From contig NZ_JABBXA010000008.1 in the NCBI RefSeq assembly GCF_014161445.1, forward strand, positions 62,001 through 126,000: a stretch of 64,000 nucleotides of DNA, given 5' to 3'. The notes beneath the pieces were generated by a model that made no database searches, was not told the origin of the DNA, and saw nothing but the letters and a program-made list of their open reading frames with translations. The stretch comes from Microbispora sp. H13382 (GTDB lineage: Bacteria > Actinomycetota > Actinomycetes > Streptosporangiales > Streptosporangiaceae). The translations under genes were made by a program, and so were the position numbers. The number at the start of each line of letters is the position of its first letter. The stretch's first letter is position 1. Below are positions 50,759 through 63,135 of this stretch, piece by piece.

Positions 50759-51469
50759 TCATCCTCCGCCGCCCTGGAAGGGGACGCGTACGCGGCCCTC
50801 GGTGTGCATGAGCTCGAACATCCCGCGGATCGACGCGGCGTCGTTGAGGTGCGGGAACGGGCCGCCCGGGGGAGCGGTGACCCCGAGGAAGGCGCACAGC
50901 GGCCCCCATCCCTCGCGTACGTCGAAGACCAGGAGCCGCTCGGCGGGCAGGGCGGCCCGCACCTCGGCGACGTGCCGGTGATAGGCCTCGACCGCCCGCT
51001 CCTCGTCCGGCGTGTGACCGGGCCGCCACTCCTCGGCGAAGACCGACCTGCTGATGCGCTCGAAGAGCGGCCGCAGGCTCGTCAGCGCGGCGACGACGGG
51101 ACGGACGGCCTCGGGGACCGCGTCCTCCCGCATCGGCCCGCGCGAGCTGAGCGAGCCCAGCACGCGGAAGCTGGCATACCAGCTGCGCGGGTCCCGGACC
51201 GTGAGGACGACCTTGGCGTCGGGGTAGGACTGCGCCAGCTCCCGCCAGAAGAAGCCGGCGGGCCAGTCCACGCAGGACCGGAAGCCCTCGAAGACCACAT
51301 CCCAGTCGGCCGGCCCGCCGGAGCGGACGGGCAGCCACCGCTCGGCCAGCTCCGGGTGGAGCATGACCTCGAAGGTGTGGTAGCAGGGCCCGAAGCCGAG
51401 TCGTTCCAGGGCCGCCTTCGTCGACGTCGTCCCGGTGCGCGGAAGTCCCGCGCCGATTACCTCCAGCAT
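50759..51469 (-). CDS. Sulfotransferase family protein
   Basis: 236 aa. The 5'-phosphosulfate loop GAGLPRTGTTSTKAAL is right at the N-terminus (residues 5-20), and the 3'-phosphate motif KVVLTVRDPRSWYAS lies around 105-120. This is the PAPS-binding plan of the family; members in actinomycetes act on small molecules or are of unknown substrate. ATG 51469 has GAGGAG upstream; the frame is open far upstream but without family sequence. Confidence 0.85.
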   Translation of the reverse strand: MLEVIGAGLPRTGTTSTKAALERLGFGPCYHTFEVMLHPELAERWLPVRSGGPADWDVVFEGFRSCVDWPAGFFWRELAQSYPDAKVVLTVRDPRSWYASFRVLGSLSSRGPMREDAVPEAVRPVVAALTSLRPLFERISRSVFAEEWRPGHTPDEERAVEAYHRHVAEVRAALPAERLLVFDVREGWGPLCAFLGVTAPPGGPFPHLNDAASIRGMFELMHTEGRVRVPFQGGGG

Positions 51470-51634
51470 GCCCAGGCTCCTCGTCGTCGTCGCCGCCGTC
51501 CCGTACGGCACGGCCCCTGGTCCCCGCCCGCTCGCGCCGCCGGCTGCGCCGGACTCTCCGGACCATGCCCGTCCGCGAGCCGTTCTCACGGCGCGTCCCA
51601 GCGGAGCGACGCTGGAATTTTTCGGAGCTGACAT

Positions 51635-54159
<2,525 letters not shown>

Positions 54160-54204
54160 CCGGCGAAACCGCGATGACGCGCTCCTGACCAGGAGGAGCG
54201 CCAC

Positions 54205-54233
54205 GGGCACCCCCGCCACCCGCGGGGGTGCCC
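54205..54233. terminator. Bidirectional hairpin terminator
   Basis: Twelve-bp perfect arms (54205-54216, 54222-54233) and a five-base loop between the xylanase gene and the convergent serine hydrolase gene. Confidence 0.7.
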
Positions 54234-54253
54234 TCGCGCATCTCCCCGTGCAT

Positions 54254-55411
54254 TCACCTGCCGCACAGGGCCGTCTGGATCGCCGCATCGAGGTGCTGCT
54301 CGGCGGCGTCGGAGGGGAACGGGGTCCGGGTGACGGCGATCGCGGCGGCACGGCCGTCATCGGTGACCGAGTTCCAGGTCGAGTAGCCGGGAATGTCGCC
54401 TCCGTGCCCCCAGCTCTCACCGCCGCATTTCAGGGGCCGGCGGAACAGCCCGAGTCCGTAGCCCTTGCCGGGTGCGCTTGGGGAGACGGCGACAGTGCGG
54501 CGCATCTCCTTCAACTGCTCGGGCCTGAGCAGCTTGCCGCGGACGACGGCGCCGAAGAAACGGTTGATCTCGGCCGGGGTGGAGACCATCTGCCCGGCGG
54601 CCCAAGCCCAGGAGGGATCCAGGTCGGTCATGTCGACGAGCGGTTTGCCCAGGTCCTGCTGGTAGCCGTCCGGGTGGGGTCCCCTGACGCCTCGCTCGCC
54701 GACCGCGGGAAAGTAGGTGTGGCGCAGACCGAGCGGTCTGATCACCCGGTTGGTGATCGCCTCGGCCAGCGGGCGGCCGGTGACCCGCTCGACGAGCAGC
54801 CCGGCGACGATGTAGTTGGTGTTCGTGTACTTCCACCGGGTGCCGGGCGAGAAGGCCGGCTTCTGCTGTAAAGCCATGTCCAGTAGCCGGCGGGGTTCGT
54901 AGTAGTCGTACCGGTATGGCGCGACGGCCAGGTCCAGGAACGCCGTGTACTCGGGCAGGCCGCTGGTGTGCTGCAGCAGTTGCCGCACGGTGACGCGGTG
55001 GCCGTCGTTCCCGTTCCCTCGGATGAGGCCGGGCAGATAGGTCTCGACCGGCTCGTCCAGCCGGACCTTTCCCTCGCCCGCCAGTTGCAGGACGACCACG
55101 GAGACGAAGGTCTTGGTGTTGCTGCCGATCCGGACCTCCCCGTCCACCGGCGCCCTGGCTCTGGTCCGCAGGTCACCCACCCCCGCCGTGTAGCTGCGGA
55201 CACGCCCGTCCCTGCCCCGTACGGAGGCGAGGGCCGCCGGAAAGCCGTCCCTGCGCACCAGGTCGTCCAGCAGCTTCTGCATGACGTCGGCCCCGGGCCG
55301 CACCCGGGGCGCCGCCGCGGGCGCGAGGACGGCGAGGACGGCGACGCACGCGCCGGCGCGCCGGCGTAAGCGGGAACGCGCGCACGTGAGACGCGACGTG
55401 GAACACCTCAT
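54254..55411 (-). CDS. Secreted serine hydrolase (class C beta-lactamase/DD-peptidase family)
   Basis: 385 aa. Signal peptide (about 1-35), then a penicillin-binding fold with SNTK (SxxK nucleophile), YTNTN (YxN) and HGGDIPG (HxG) in the right order. QLLQHTSGLPEYTAF, typical of DD-carboxypeptidase/esterase-like members, is present. Substrate may be peptidoglycan peptides or an ester; beta-lactam hydrolysis cannot be claimed. ATG 55411 is preceded by GAGGTGG. Confidence 0.87.
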   Translation of the reverse strand: MRCSTSRLTCARSRLRRRAGACVAVLAVLAPAAAPRVRPGADVMQKLLDDLVRRDGFPAALASVRGRDGRVRSYTAGVGDLRTRARAPVDGEVRIGSNTKTFVSVVVLQLAGEGKVRLDEPVETYLPGLIRGNGNDGHRVTVRQLLQHTSGLPEYTAFLDLAVAPYRYDYYEPRRLLDMALQQKPAFSPGTRWKYTNTNYIVAGLLVERVTGRPLAEAITNRVIRPLGLRHTYFPAVGERGVRGPHPDGYQQDLGKPLVDMTDLDPSWAWAAGQMVSTPAEINRFFGAVVRGKLLRPEQLKEMRRTVAVSPSAPGKGYGLGLFRRPLKCGGESWGHGGDIPGYSTWNSVTDDGRAAAIAVTRTPFPSDAAEQHLDAAIQTALCGR

Positions 55412-55665
55412 GGCCCACCTCGCAAGCACAGGCATGTGTGCCGGGGCGTACCCATGGGACGCACCTGTAACCGGAACGCTCCGCTCGGGTCCGGCCGGAA
55501 GCAAGCAGAGACATCTTGTCTTTCTGTCAGTAGTGCTCAAGACTGTGCAATATCGAACAGATTCGGTCGTACCCGATCCGATATGGGAGAGCCGGGCACC
55601 GCCGAGCCGCCGTCATTCCGGAAAACCCCTGAAACGCCGGAATGCTGAGAACGCCTGAGGTGGCA

Positions 55666-58600
55666 ATGAGACACGCCGTCGCCGTGCTCGCGACGCTCGC
55701 GGCGCTGGCCGCGCCGACCGCCCTGATCCCCGCCACGGCCGAGGCCGCCCCCGGCCAGGCACCGCCCGCGACGTACCCGGAGGTCGGGAAGGGCACCGCT
55801 TTCCTCGACCACGACGCGTTCGTGTCGGGCTACGCCGAGCCGGAGTGGTACAAGGCCAACATCCCGTTCCTGGAGGTGCCCGACCGGGAGATCCAGGACG
55901 TCTACTACTACCGCTGGAGCACCTACAAACGGCACATCCGCTACACCGACTCCGCGACCGGCCACGTCATCACCGAGTTCCACAACCCGCCCGGATACTC
56001 CGCCCCGCTCGGCGGCATCGTCGCCGCCGCGGGTCACCACGTCTACGAGGGGCGGTGGCTGCGCGACACCCGCCCGGTCGACGACTACCTCACGTACTGG
56101 CTGCAGGGGCCGGGCGCCGGTCCCAAGCCGAGGGAGGACTACGTCAACAAGGACACCGACGACTGGGCGCACCAGTACTCCTGGTGGGCGGCCGACGCCG
56201 CCTACCAGCGCTACCTGGTCACCGGCGGCGCCTCCTTCGTCGAGGGCCTGCTGCCCGACCTGGTCCGGCAGTACGACAAGTGGGGCGGCCAGTACGACAA
56301 GAAGCTCGGCCTGTACTGGTCGGTGCCGGTGTGGGACGCGATGGAGTACACCGCCTCCTCCTACGAGACCGACCCTGCCGACCCCTACCACGGCGGCGCG
56401 GGCTACCGGCCGACGCTGAACGCCTACCAGTACGGCGACGCAAGGGCGATCGCCGCCATCGCGACGATGAGCGGCGACAAGGCCCTGGCCGGGAAGTTCG
56501 AGAAGCGGGCGGCGTCGCTGCGGGACGCGCTGCACCGTCACCTGTGGGACCCCGAGCGGTCCTTCTTCTACCACAAGGCCCGCGCGGACCTGGACCCTCG
56601 GCAGCGGCTGGTGTCCACCCGGGAGCAGATCGGGTTCGTGCCGTGGGCGTTCCACATGGCCGAGCCGGGCACGGAGAAGGCGTGGGCGCAGCTGCTCGAC
56701 CCGCAGGGGTTCGCCGCGCCGTACGGCCCGGCCACCGCGGAGCGGCGCAGCCCGCTGTTCATGCGGGACGCGCTGAGCGGCTGCTGCCACTGGGACGGGC
56801 CGAGCTGGCCCTACTCCACCTCGACGACGCTCACCGCGATGGCCAACCTGCTCGACGACTACGACCAGGACGTGGTCACCGCCGCCGACTACTACGCCCT
56901 GCTGCGCGGCTACGCGCTCACGCAGTACAAGGACGGCCGCCCGTACGTCGCCGAGGCGCACCACCCGGACGAGCCGCGCTGGATCTACGACTCCCGGGGA
57001 CACAGCGAGCACTACAACCACTCCACTTTCAACGACCTGGTGATCAGCGGCCTGATCGGGCTGCGCCCGCAGCCGGACGGCAGGGTCGTGCTGAACCCGC
57101 TCGTCCCGGCCGGGTGGGACTACTTCGCGCTGGAGAACGTGCCCTACCACGGGCACAACGTGACGGTCCTGTGGGACCGCGACGGCACCAGGTACGGCCA
57201 GGGCGCGGGCATGCGCGTCTACGTGGACGGCAGGCCCGCGGCGCACCGGGCCGGCATCGGCGAGCTGACCGCCCGCGTGCCGGCCGCCGTGACGCCCGGC
57301 CGGTCGTCGCGGCCGAGTGACGACGCCGCCAACCCGTACGGCGCCGGCTACCCCAAGCCGTTCGCGTCGTACACCAACGGCATCGACAACGTGTGGGACG
57401 CCGTGGACGGGCGGATCTACTACGACGACGTCCCGCACAACCGCTGGACCAACTACCGCTCCCCGAACGACGAGGACCACCTCGGCGTGGACTTCGGCGT
57501 TCCGACCCGGGTGAATGACGTGCGGTTCCACGCCTACGACGACGGCGGCGGGGTGAGGGCCCCGGCGTCGTACCGGCTGGAGTACTGGGACGGCGCGGCG
57601 TGGCGCGAGGTGCCGGGCCAGACGCGCACCCCCGAACGGCCCGTGGGCGCGGCGTTGAACCGCGTCACGTTCCCGCCCCTGACCACGACGAAGATCCGGC
57701 TGGTGTTCGGCAATCCGCCCGGCGCGTACGTCGGCGTGACCGAACTGCAGGCGTGGTCACCCGCCGCGGCCGACACCACGGTGGACGTGGCCGTCGCCGG
57801 GCAGGCGCGGCCCGGCGTCCCCGTCGAGGTGACCACCACCTTCGCCAACCGGGGCCGCACGCCCGCCACCCGGGTCACGGCCTCGCTGGCCGTGCCGCCG
57901 GGCTGGTCGGCCGAGCCGGTCGACACCCCGCGCACCCCGGTGGTCCGGCCGGGCGGCGAGTTCACCGTACGCTGGCGGGTCGGGCCGCCCGCCGGGACCG
58001 CGCCGCGCCCCGGCGCCCACCCGCTGCGCGCGACCGCCGAGTACGACGGGTCGGCGCGGGCCGTGAGCCCCTACGATCAGGTGACCGTGGGGCTCGACCC
58101 GGACGCGTACGGGAAGGCGGAAATCCGGGACGACTTCGGCACGGACACCTCGGCGGGCTACACCCTCCATAAGCCCGAGGGCGGCGAGGCGCTGCCGGCG
58201 GTCACGGCGGGTGGCGGCCGGTTCGCGGGCGGTGGCACGCGGCCGTTCTTCGGCCTGGTCGCCGGACCGGCGGCGCTGTCGTCCGCCGACGCCATCAGCG
58301 TGGTGACGGCGGGGACGTTCGCCGGGACCGGCAGCCCGGAGGACAGCCTGTTCACCGGCTGGGTCAAGGACGCCGGGAACTACGTGACCGCCTGGTACAA
58401 CAACACCCGCAAGCAGTCGGGCATCAACGTGCGGGTCGGTGGCCGGTTCCTGGACACGCCCGGCGACGCCCCGCTGAGCCTGGAACCGGGCGACCGGTTC
58501 GCGCTGGTGCTGTCCGGCGACACGATCACCTCCTTCGCCTACACCGGCGGCCGGTGGCGTCCGCTGCGTACGGCGGACATCGGCGGCGCGCTCGCCACGC

Positions 58601-58692
58601 CGCAGGCCCGTGACGGCTTCCGCTACGGCTTCGGCCTGCGCGGCACCTCCGGGACGATCGCGATCGCCGGCCTGGAGGGCCGCGCGGCGTAG
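55666..58692 (+). CDS. Secreted (alpha/alpha)6 glycosidase with F5/8-type and C-terminal accessory domains
   Basis: About 1008 aa. Signal peptide (1-27); an (alpha/alpha)6 barrel of the MGH1/GH63-like type (about 35-520: DDWAHQYSWWAADAAYQRYL, GLYWSVPVWDAMEY, CCHWDGPSWPYSTST); discoidin/F5/8-type carbohydrate-binding domain (about 545-680); NPCBM-associated NEW3-like Ig domain (about 690-795); C-terminal concanavalin-like domain (about 810-1008). Probable acids include the Asp of PVWDAMEY and the Glu of GHSEHYNHS. I cannot assign the GH family or substrate with certainty. ATG 55666 is preferred over ATG 55642 because GAGGTGG precedes it and it starts the signal peptide directly. Confidence 0.8.
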   Translation: MRHAVAVLATLAALAAPTALIPATAEAAPGQAPPATYPEVGKGTAFLDHDAFVSGYAEPEWYKANIPFLEVPDREIQDVYYYRWSTYKRHIRYTDSATGHVITEFHNPPGYSAPLGGIVAAAGHHVYEGRWLRDTRPVDDYLTYWLQGPGAGPKPREDYVNKDTDDWAHQYSWWAADAAYQRYLVTGGASFVEGLLPDLVRQYDKWGGQYDKKLGLYWSVPVWDAMEYTASSYETDPADPYHGGAGYRPTLNAYQYGDARAIAAIATMSGDKALAGKFEKRAASLRDALHRHLWDPERSFFYHKARADLDPRQRLVSTREQIGFVPWAFHMAEPGTEKAWAQLLDPQGFAAPYGPATAERRSPLFMRDALSGCCHWDGPSWPYSTSTTLTAMANLLDDYDQDVVTAADYYALLRGYALTQYKDGRPYVAEAHHPDEPRWIYDSRGHSEHYNHSTFNDLVISGLIGLRPQPDGRVVLNPLVPAGWDYFALENVPYHGHNVTVLWDRDGTRYGQGAGMRVYVDGRPAAHRAGIGELTARVPAAVTPGRSSRPSDDAANPYGAGYPKPFASYTNGIDNVWDAVDGRIYYDDVPHNRWTNYRSPNDEDHLGVDFGVPTRVNDVRFHAYDDGGGVRAPASYRLEYWDGAAWREVPGQTRTPERPVGAALNRVTFPPLTTTKIRLVFGNPPGAYVGVTELQAWSPAAADTTVDVAVAGQARPGVPVEVTTTFANRGRTPATRVTASLAVPPGWSAEPVDTPRTPVVRPGGEFTVRWRVGPPAGTAPRPGAHPLRATAEYDGSARAVSPYDQVTVGLDPDAYGKAEIRDDFGTDTSAGYTLHKPEGGEALPAVTAGGGRFAGGGTRPFFGLVAGPAALSSADAISVVTAGTFAGTGSPEDSLFTGWVKDAGNYVTAWYNNTRKQSGINVRVGGRFLDTPGDAPLSLEPGDRFALVLSGDTITSFAYTGGRWRPLRTADIGGALATPQARDGFRYGFGLRGTSGTIAIAGLEGRAA

Positions 58693-58700
58693 CACCTTTC

Positions 58701-58734
58701 GAGCCGTCGTGCGGAGCCCTCCGCACGACGGCTC
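58701..58734. terminator. 14-bp bidirectional hairpin terminator
   Basis: Perfect arms 58701-58714 and 58721-58734 with a six-base loop, eight bases after the stop of the plus-strand glycosidase and just before the end of the convergent GH2 gene; CTCCTTC follows. Confidence 0.72.
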
Positions 58735-58743
58735 TCCTTCCGG

Positions 58744-61533
58744 TCAGGGCGCCCAGGCGGCGGTGACGGCCCAGCTCACGTCCTCGGCGTACGAGGCCGG
58801 GTTGTCGTAGGGATGCGCGCCGCCGCCGGAGGCGACCCAGACCTCCTCGGCGTAGTGCCGGACGCTGGTGCCCAGCTCGTTGAGCGACGCCAGGCGCACG
58901 CTCCCCGGGGTGCTCCCGGGCTGCGCGCAGAAGGTGGCGTCGCGGCGGAACAGCTCACCGCCGTCCGGGGCGTCCAGACGGACCCGGAAGTTCGCGTGTC
59001 TCAGGTAACGGCCCGGATAGTTGCGCGACTCCAGCGAGTAGCAGGTCGGGTCGGCCAGGCCGCGCCGTACGACGAAGGTGGCGTCGGACTTCAGCAGCGC
59101 GTCGCTCCCGGCGGTGACCACGTCGGTGCGGGCCAGGCTGTCCCGGTGCCGCAGGTAGCGGTCGGTGAACCCCGCAGTGGTGACCCGGAACGACCGGGCC
59201 TGGTCCAGCGGCAGGCCGGCGCCGCTGCGCCACAGTGGGACGGTCACCGCCCATGTGGTGTCGGCGGCGAAGCTCGCGGCGGCGTCCCAGGGGTTGGCGC
59301 CGCCCTGCTTCGCGACGTAGACGAGCGCGTTGTAGTGGCGGACGAAGTGGCCGCGCAGGTTGTAGGACTCCAGCCTGGTCCCGCCCTGCCCCTCGCGCGG
59401 GCAGAACGTCGCGTCGGCCGCGAACAGGGCCGTGCCGTCCTGCCGGTCCCTGCGCAGCCGGTAGTCCGAGTGGCGCAGATACTCGCCGGGGAAGTCGCGC
59501 GACTCGAACGACACGCACGAGGAGTCGGCCAGGCCCGGGCGCGTCCAGAACGTGGCGTCCTGCTTGGCCAGGTCGGCGCTCCCGCCGTCGATCACGTCGG
59601 TGCGCGCGAGCCCGTCCTGGTGGCGCAGGTAGCGGCCGGTGTAGCCGGGCGTGGTCACCCGCAGCGACACCGGCTCACCCCGGGGAACGTCGGTGCCCGC
59701 CGCGACCGCCAGCAGGCGCCGGTTGGCCTCCCGCACCCGCGCCTCGGTCATCTTCGGCACCCGGCGGTCGTAGGTGTAGAACCCGTTGACCTCGTTCTCC
59801 ACGTCGTACGGCTCGGTGTAGACCGAGGCGGACAGCCCGCGGGTGTGCACGAGCCGTTCCACCTGCCTGGTGATCTCGACGTACCGGTTGGTCAGCGACC
59901 CCTCGTCGGGGTACAGGTCGCCGTAGGCGAATCCGGCGCCGGGCTGGTACTCGTGTCCCTGGACGCGCCGGCCGAGGCCGCCGAACTCGCCGAGCACGGC
60001 GATCCGGGTGGCGGTGGGAAGCCGGGTGTCGCCCTCTCCGGGCACCTGGTACCAGTGGTCGTCGATCACGTCGCCGTTCGTGGGCTCCGGGTCGGAGACG
60101 CAGCAGTTCGACCCGGAGTCGTGGTCGATCAGCCGGGTCGAGTCGATGGACCGGACCAGGTCGACGATGCGCTGGTTGTCGTACTCGCCCCAGCCCTCGT
60201 TGAACGGGACCCACATCACGATCGACGTGATCCCCTTGAGCTGGTCGACGATCCTGCGCAGCTCCGACTCGTAGTTGGCGTGGCTGCGCTCCGGCGGGTC
60301 GTCCACCGCGTCCAGCGAGGGCATGTCCTGCCACACCATCAGTCCGAGTTTGTCGGCCCAGTAGTACCAGCGGGCGGGTTCGACCTTGATGTGCTTGCGG
60401 ACCATGGTGAAGCCCAGGGCCTTCTGCCGCTCCAGGTCGAAGCGCAGCGCCTCGTCCGTCGGCGCGGTGTAGATCCCGTCCGGCCAGTAGCCCTGGTCGA
60501 GGGTGCCGAGGTGGAACACGAACTTCCCGTTCAGCACCGGGCGCAGCACGCCGCCGACGACCGCCTTGCCGATCGACCGCATGCCGAAGTAACCGGTCAC
60601 GACGTCACCGCCGCCGTTCCCCGTGAGCGTGACGCGCAGGTCGTACAGGAACGGGTCGTCCGGGGACCACAGGCGGGCGTTCGGGACGGGGACGCGGATG
60701 TGCGAGCCGACCGCGCCGGTGGCCGAGCCGACGACCGTGCCGCCGCTCAGCACCTCGGCCCTGGCCTGGTCGCCGGTGCCCCGCACGACCAGGTCCAGGA
60801 CGCCGGCGGGCACGTCGGGCGTGGTGTCGAGCCGGGTGACGTGCGCGGCGTTCACCGGTTCGAGCCACACCGTCTGCCAGATGCCCGACGACGCGGTGTA
60901 CCAGATGCCGCTCGGGTTACGGCGCTGCTTGCCGATGGGGAACGTGCCGCCGTCGATCGGCGAGGACACCCCGACGATCAGCTCGTTGTCCCCGGACCGC
61001 AGGGCGGAGGTGATGTCGAAGGAGAAGGCGTCGTAGCCGCCGGTGTGCCGGCCGGCCTGGACGCCGTTCACCCACACCCGGGTCTCCCAGTTGACCGCCC
61101 CGAAGTTGAGCATCACCCGGCGCCCGGACCAGCCGGACGGGACGGTGAACGTCCGCCGGTAGAACATGGTGTCCTCGTGGCGCTTGATCCCCGACAGCGC
61201 CGACTCGATCGGGTACGGCACGAGCACGCCCTCGGGCAGCGTCCGGCCGACCGGGGGCGAGTCGAGGTTCGGCGCGCCGGTGAACTCCCACACGCCGTTG
61301 AGGTTGAGCCAGTCGGACCGGACGAGCTGGGGCCGCGGATAGTCGGGCAGGGCGTTGGCGGGGGACACCTGGGCGGTCCAGGGCGTGGACAGGGGCGGCG
61401 TCTTCGGCTGCCAGACGGCGGCGGACGCGGCGGGCACGGTGAGCCCGGTGAGCCCGGTGAGGATCAGGCAGGCCGCCGTGAGCAGGAGGGCGGACGCGGC
61501 GGCGAGAGTCCGGCGAAGCTGGATCATCGGCAT
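58744..61533 (-). CDS. Secreted GH2 glycosidase with two AbfB (CBM42) domains
   Basis: 929 aa. Signal peptide (about 1-40); GH2 sugar-binding jelly roll (about 55-220), Ig-like domain (about 225-330), TIM barrel (about 335-600) with acid/base Glu446 in PFNEGWGE and nucleophile Glu516 in VLGEFGG; then two AbfB arabinose-binding beta-trefoils (about 610-765 and 766-929), each with SLRVTT/SFRVTT, GRYLRH and DATFC motifs. GH2 members include galactosidases, glucuronidases and arabinosidases; the AbfB domains suggest an arabinose-decorated polymer. ATG 61533 overlaps the protease stop (TGATG), so the two proteins are translationally coupled. Confidence 0.9.
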   Translation of the reverse strand: MPMIQLRRTLAAASALLLTAACLILTGLTGLTVPAASAAVWQPKTPPLSTPWTAQVSPANALPDYPRPQLVRSDWLNLNGVWEFTGAPNLDSPPVGRTLPEGVLVPYPIESALSGIKRHEDTMFYRRTFTVPSGWSGRRVMLNFGAVNWETRVWVNGVQAGRHTGGYDAFSFDITSALRSGDNELIVGVSSPIDGGTFPIGKQRRNPSGIWYTASSGIWQTVWLEPVNAAHVTRLDTTPDVPAGVLDLVVRGTGDQARAEVLSGGTVVGSATGAVGSHIRVPVPNARLWSPDDPFLYDLRVTLTGNGGGDVVTGYFGMRSIGKAVVGGVLRPVLNGKFVFHLGTLDQGYWPDGIYTAPTDEALRFDLERQKALGFTMVRKHIKVEPARWYYWADKLGLMVWQDMPSLDAVDDPPERSHANYESELRRIVDQLKGITSIVMWVPFNEGWGEYDNQRIVDLVRSIDSTRLIDHDSGSNCCVSDPEPTNGDVIDDHWYQVPGEGDTRLPTATRIAVLGEFGGLGRRVQGHEYQPGAGFAYGDLYPDEGSLTNRYVEITRQVERLVHTRGLSASVYTEPYDVENEVNGFYTYDRRVPKMTEARVREANRRLLAVAAGTDVPRGEPVSLRVTTPGYTGRYLRHQDGLARTDVIDGGSADLAKQDATFWTRPGLADSSCVSFESRDFPGEYLRHSDYRLRRDRQDGTALFAADATFCPREGQGGTRLESYNLRGHFVRHYNALVYVAKQGGANPWDAAASFAADTTWAVTVPLWRSGAGLPLDQARSFRVTTAGFTDRYLRHRDSLARTDVVTAGSDALLKSDATFVVRRGLADPTCYSLESRNYPGRYLRHANFRVRLDAPDGGELFRRDATFCAQPGSTPGSVRLASLNELGTSVRHYAEEVWVASGGGAHPYDNPASYAEDVSWAVTAAWAP

Positions 61534-63092
61534 CAGCCCCGCCGCCACTTCTGGTTGGCGCCGCCGTGGCACTCCCACTGGATCAGCCGGGCGCCGTCGC
61601 CGGTGTTCCAGGCGTCGATGTCGACGCACTTGCCGGACTGCGGATTGACCAGGTCGCCCGCCGCGCTGAGCACGAACTGCTGAGCGGGGTTGCCGCTGCA
61701 GGTCGCGATCTGGATCACCGCGCCGTTGTCCCTGGATCCCCAGGCGACGTCCATGCACAGGTTGTTCTGCGTGCGCAGCGTGCCGCCGGTGAACGTCCAT
61801 TTCTGTGCGATGGTGCCGTTGCACGTGTACATCTGCAGCGGGGCGCCGTCGCGGAAGTCGGCGCCGGGTACGTCGACGCACTTGCCGTTGAGGCCGCTGA
61901 TCAGTGAGCTCGTGTCGCCGCCGGTGGTGGTGAGGCTCAGGCCATACGCGCCGAGGATCTCGTTGACCGGCTGGAAGAAGGTGACGCCGCCGGTGGAGCA
62001 GTTGCCCGCGGCGCCGGAGGTGACGCCCTGGGCCTGGTCGCCGGAGATGTAGGCGCCGCCCGAGTCGCCCCCCTCGGCGCAGGCGGAGGTCTGGGTGAGT
62101 CCGTAGACCAGTGAGCCGGAGTAGTTCACGGTGACGTTCCTGGCCTGGACGACCCCGCAGCGCCAGCCGGTGGTGCGTCCGGAGCGGCAGATCGAGGCCC
62201 CGACCGGGACCTCCTGCGAGCCGGCCACGGGGACGGTGCCGCCACCGTAGTCGTTGACCCAGGGGCGCGGCGTCCAGTCGCCGTTGGTGCGCACCCAGGC
62301 GTAGTCGTCGCCGGGGAACGACGAGGCGGCGAATGTGCCCTGGGCGGCGTTGTTGTAGCCCAGCGTCGGGTTGCCGGCGCGCCCGCAGTGCCCGGCCGTG
62401 ACGAACCCGCCGTTGTTCACGGAGAACCCGACGGAGCACAGCACGTTGCCGTTGATGACATACTGGTCGCCGCCCCGGAGGTCGTACACGAGACGGGGAG
62501 CCTGGGCGACGGCGATCCGCGTCGCCGCCGCGTCCGCGGACGCGGCCCGCACGAAGCCTTCAGCCGCGGCCCGGTCGGCCGCCGACACAACGACCGCGTT
62601 GGCGGCGGGGTCGACGTACCAGCCGTAGACGCCGGTCCCGGCACGGCCGGCGGCCCGGTCGAGCGCGGCCTTGACGTCGTTCAGCTGCCTGTCACCGCGC
62701 TTCACGGAGACGGGGATGGCACCTGCCTCGCGTACACGCTCGGCGTCCCCCGTCTCGCGTACACGCTCGGTGTCGCCCGCGTCGAGGACACCGGCGGCCA
62801 GGCGCTGCTGCGCCGGGTCGTACCAGGCGCCCGCGAAGCGGTCGCCGAGCTCGGCGCGCACCCGGCGCTCGACGGCCGCCGCCGCGGCCTCGTGCGTCTG
62901 GCGGACCCGCGCCTGTTCGGGGGTCAGGCGCAGATCGCGCTGCAGCGCCTGCTGCATCGTCGCCGCGGTGCCGGTGGAGGGGGCGGCGGGACCCGGCGGG
63001 GGGACGGGGGAGGGGGCGGCGTGCACGGGCACGCCCGGGAGGACGAGCGCGACGGCGAACACCGCCACGCCCGTCAGCACGGTCAGTCTCAC
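61533..63092 (-). CDS. Streptogrisin-type serine protease with C-terminal ricin-B lectin domain
   Basis: 519 aa. Signal peptide (1-25); long propeptide (about 26-195) including an internal near-repeat DTERVRETG/DAERVREAG (108-125); alpha-lytic-protease-type S1 domain (about 196-388) with triad His235 (TAGHC), Asp263 (GDDYAWV) and Ser344 (GGDSGG); ricin-type lectin (about 397-519, GKCVDV, QKW repeats). It is secreted, self-processing and probably carbohydrate-bound. GTG 63092 has AAGGA upstream. A CebR-like operator sits 29 bases before the start, so this protease should follow carbohydrate signals together with the coupled GH2 gene. Confidence 0.93.
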   Translation of the reverse strand: MRLTVLTGVAVFAVALVLPGVPVHAAPSPVPPPGPAAPSTGTAATMQQALQRDLRLTPEQARVRQTHEAAAAAVERRVRAELGDRFAGAWYDPAQQRLAAGVLDAGDTERVRETGDAERVREAGAIPVSVKRGDRQLNDVKAALDRAAGRAGTGVYGWYVDPAANAVVVSAADRAAAEGFVRAASADAAATRIAVAQAPRLVYDLRGGDQYVINGNVLCSVGFSVNNGGFVTAGHCGRAGNPTLGYNNAAQGTFAASSFPGDDYAWVRTNGDWTPRPWVNDYGGGTVPVAGSQEVPVGASICRSGRTTGWRCGVVQARNVTVNYSGSLVYGLTQTSACAEGGDSGGAYISGDQAQGVTSGAAGNCSTGGVTFFQPVNEILGAYGLSLTTTGGDTSSLISGLNGKCVDVPGADFRDGAPLQMYTCNGTIAQKWTFTGGTLRTQNNLCMDVAWGSRDNGAVIQIATCSGNPAQQFVLSAAGDLVNPQSGKCVDIDAWNTGDGARLIQWECHGGANQKWRRG

Positions 63093-63121
63093 GGCAGTCC
63101 TTCTGGGGGGTGGACGAGACG

Positions 63122-63135
63122 TGAGAGCGCTCTCT
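63122..63135. promoter_or_regulatory. CebR-like operator TGAGAGCGCTCTCT
   Basis: Twelve-base perfect palindrome GAGAGCGCTCTC with flanking T residues; 12 of 14 bases match the Streptomyces CebR site TGGGAGCGCTCCCA. Upstream on the minus strand, TTGACG (63171-63166) and TAAAGG (63149-63144) with a 16-base spacer may be the promoter. Confidence 0.6.

Noticed and set aside
62690-62780. Short tandem DNA repeat in the protease gene
   Set aside because: It encodes a duplicated nine-residue unit in the propeptide and is too short to be a mobile or regulatory element.
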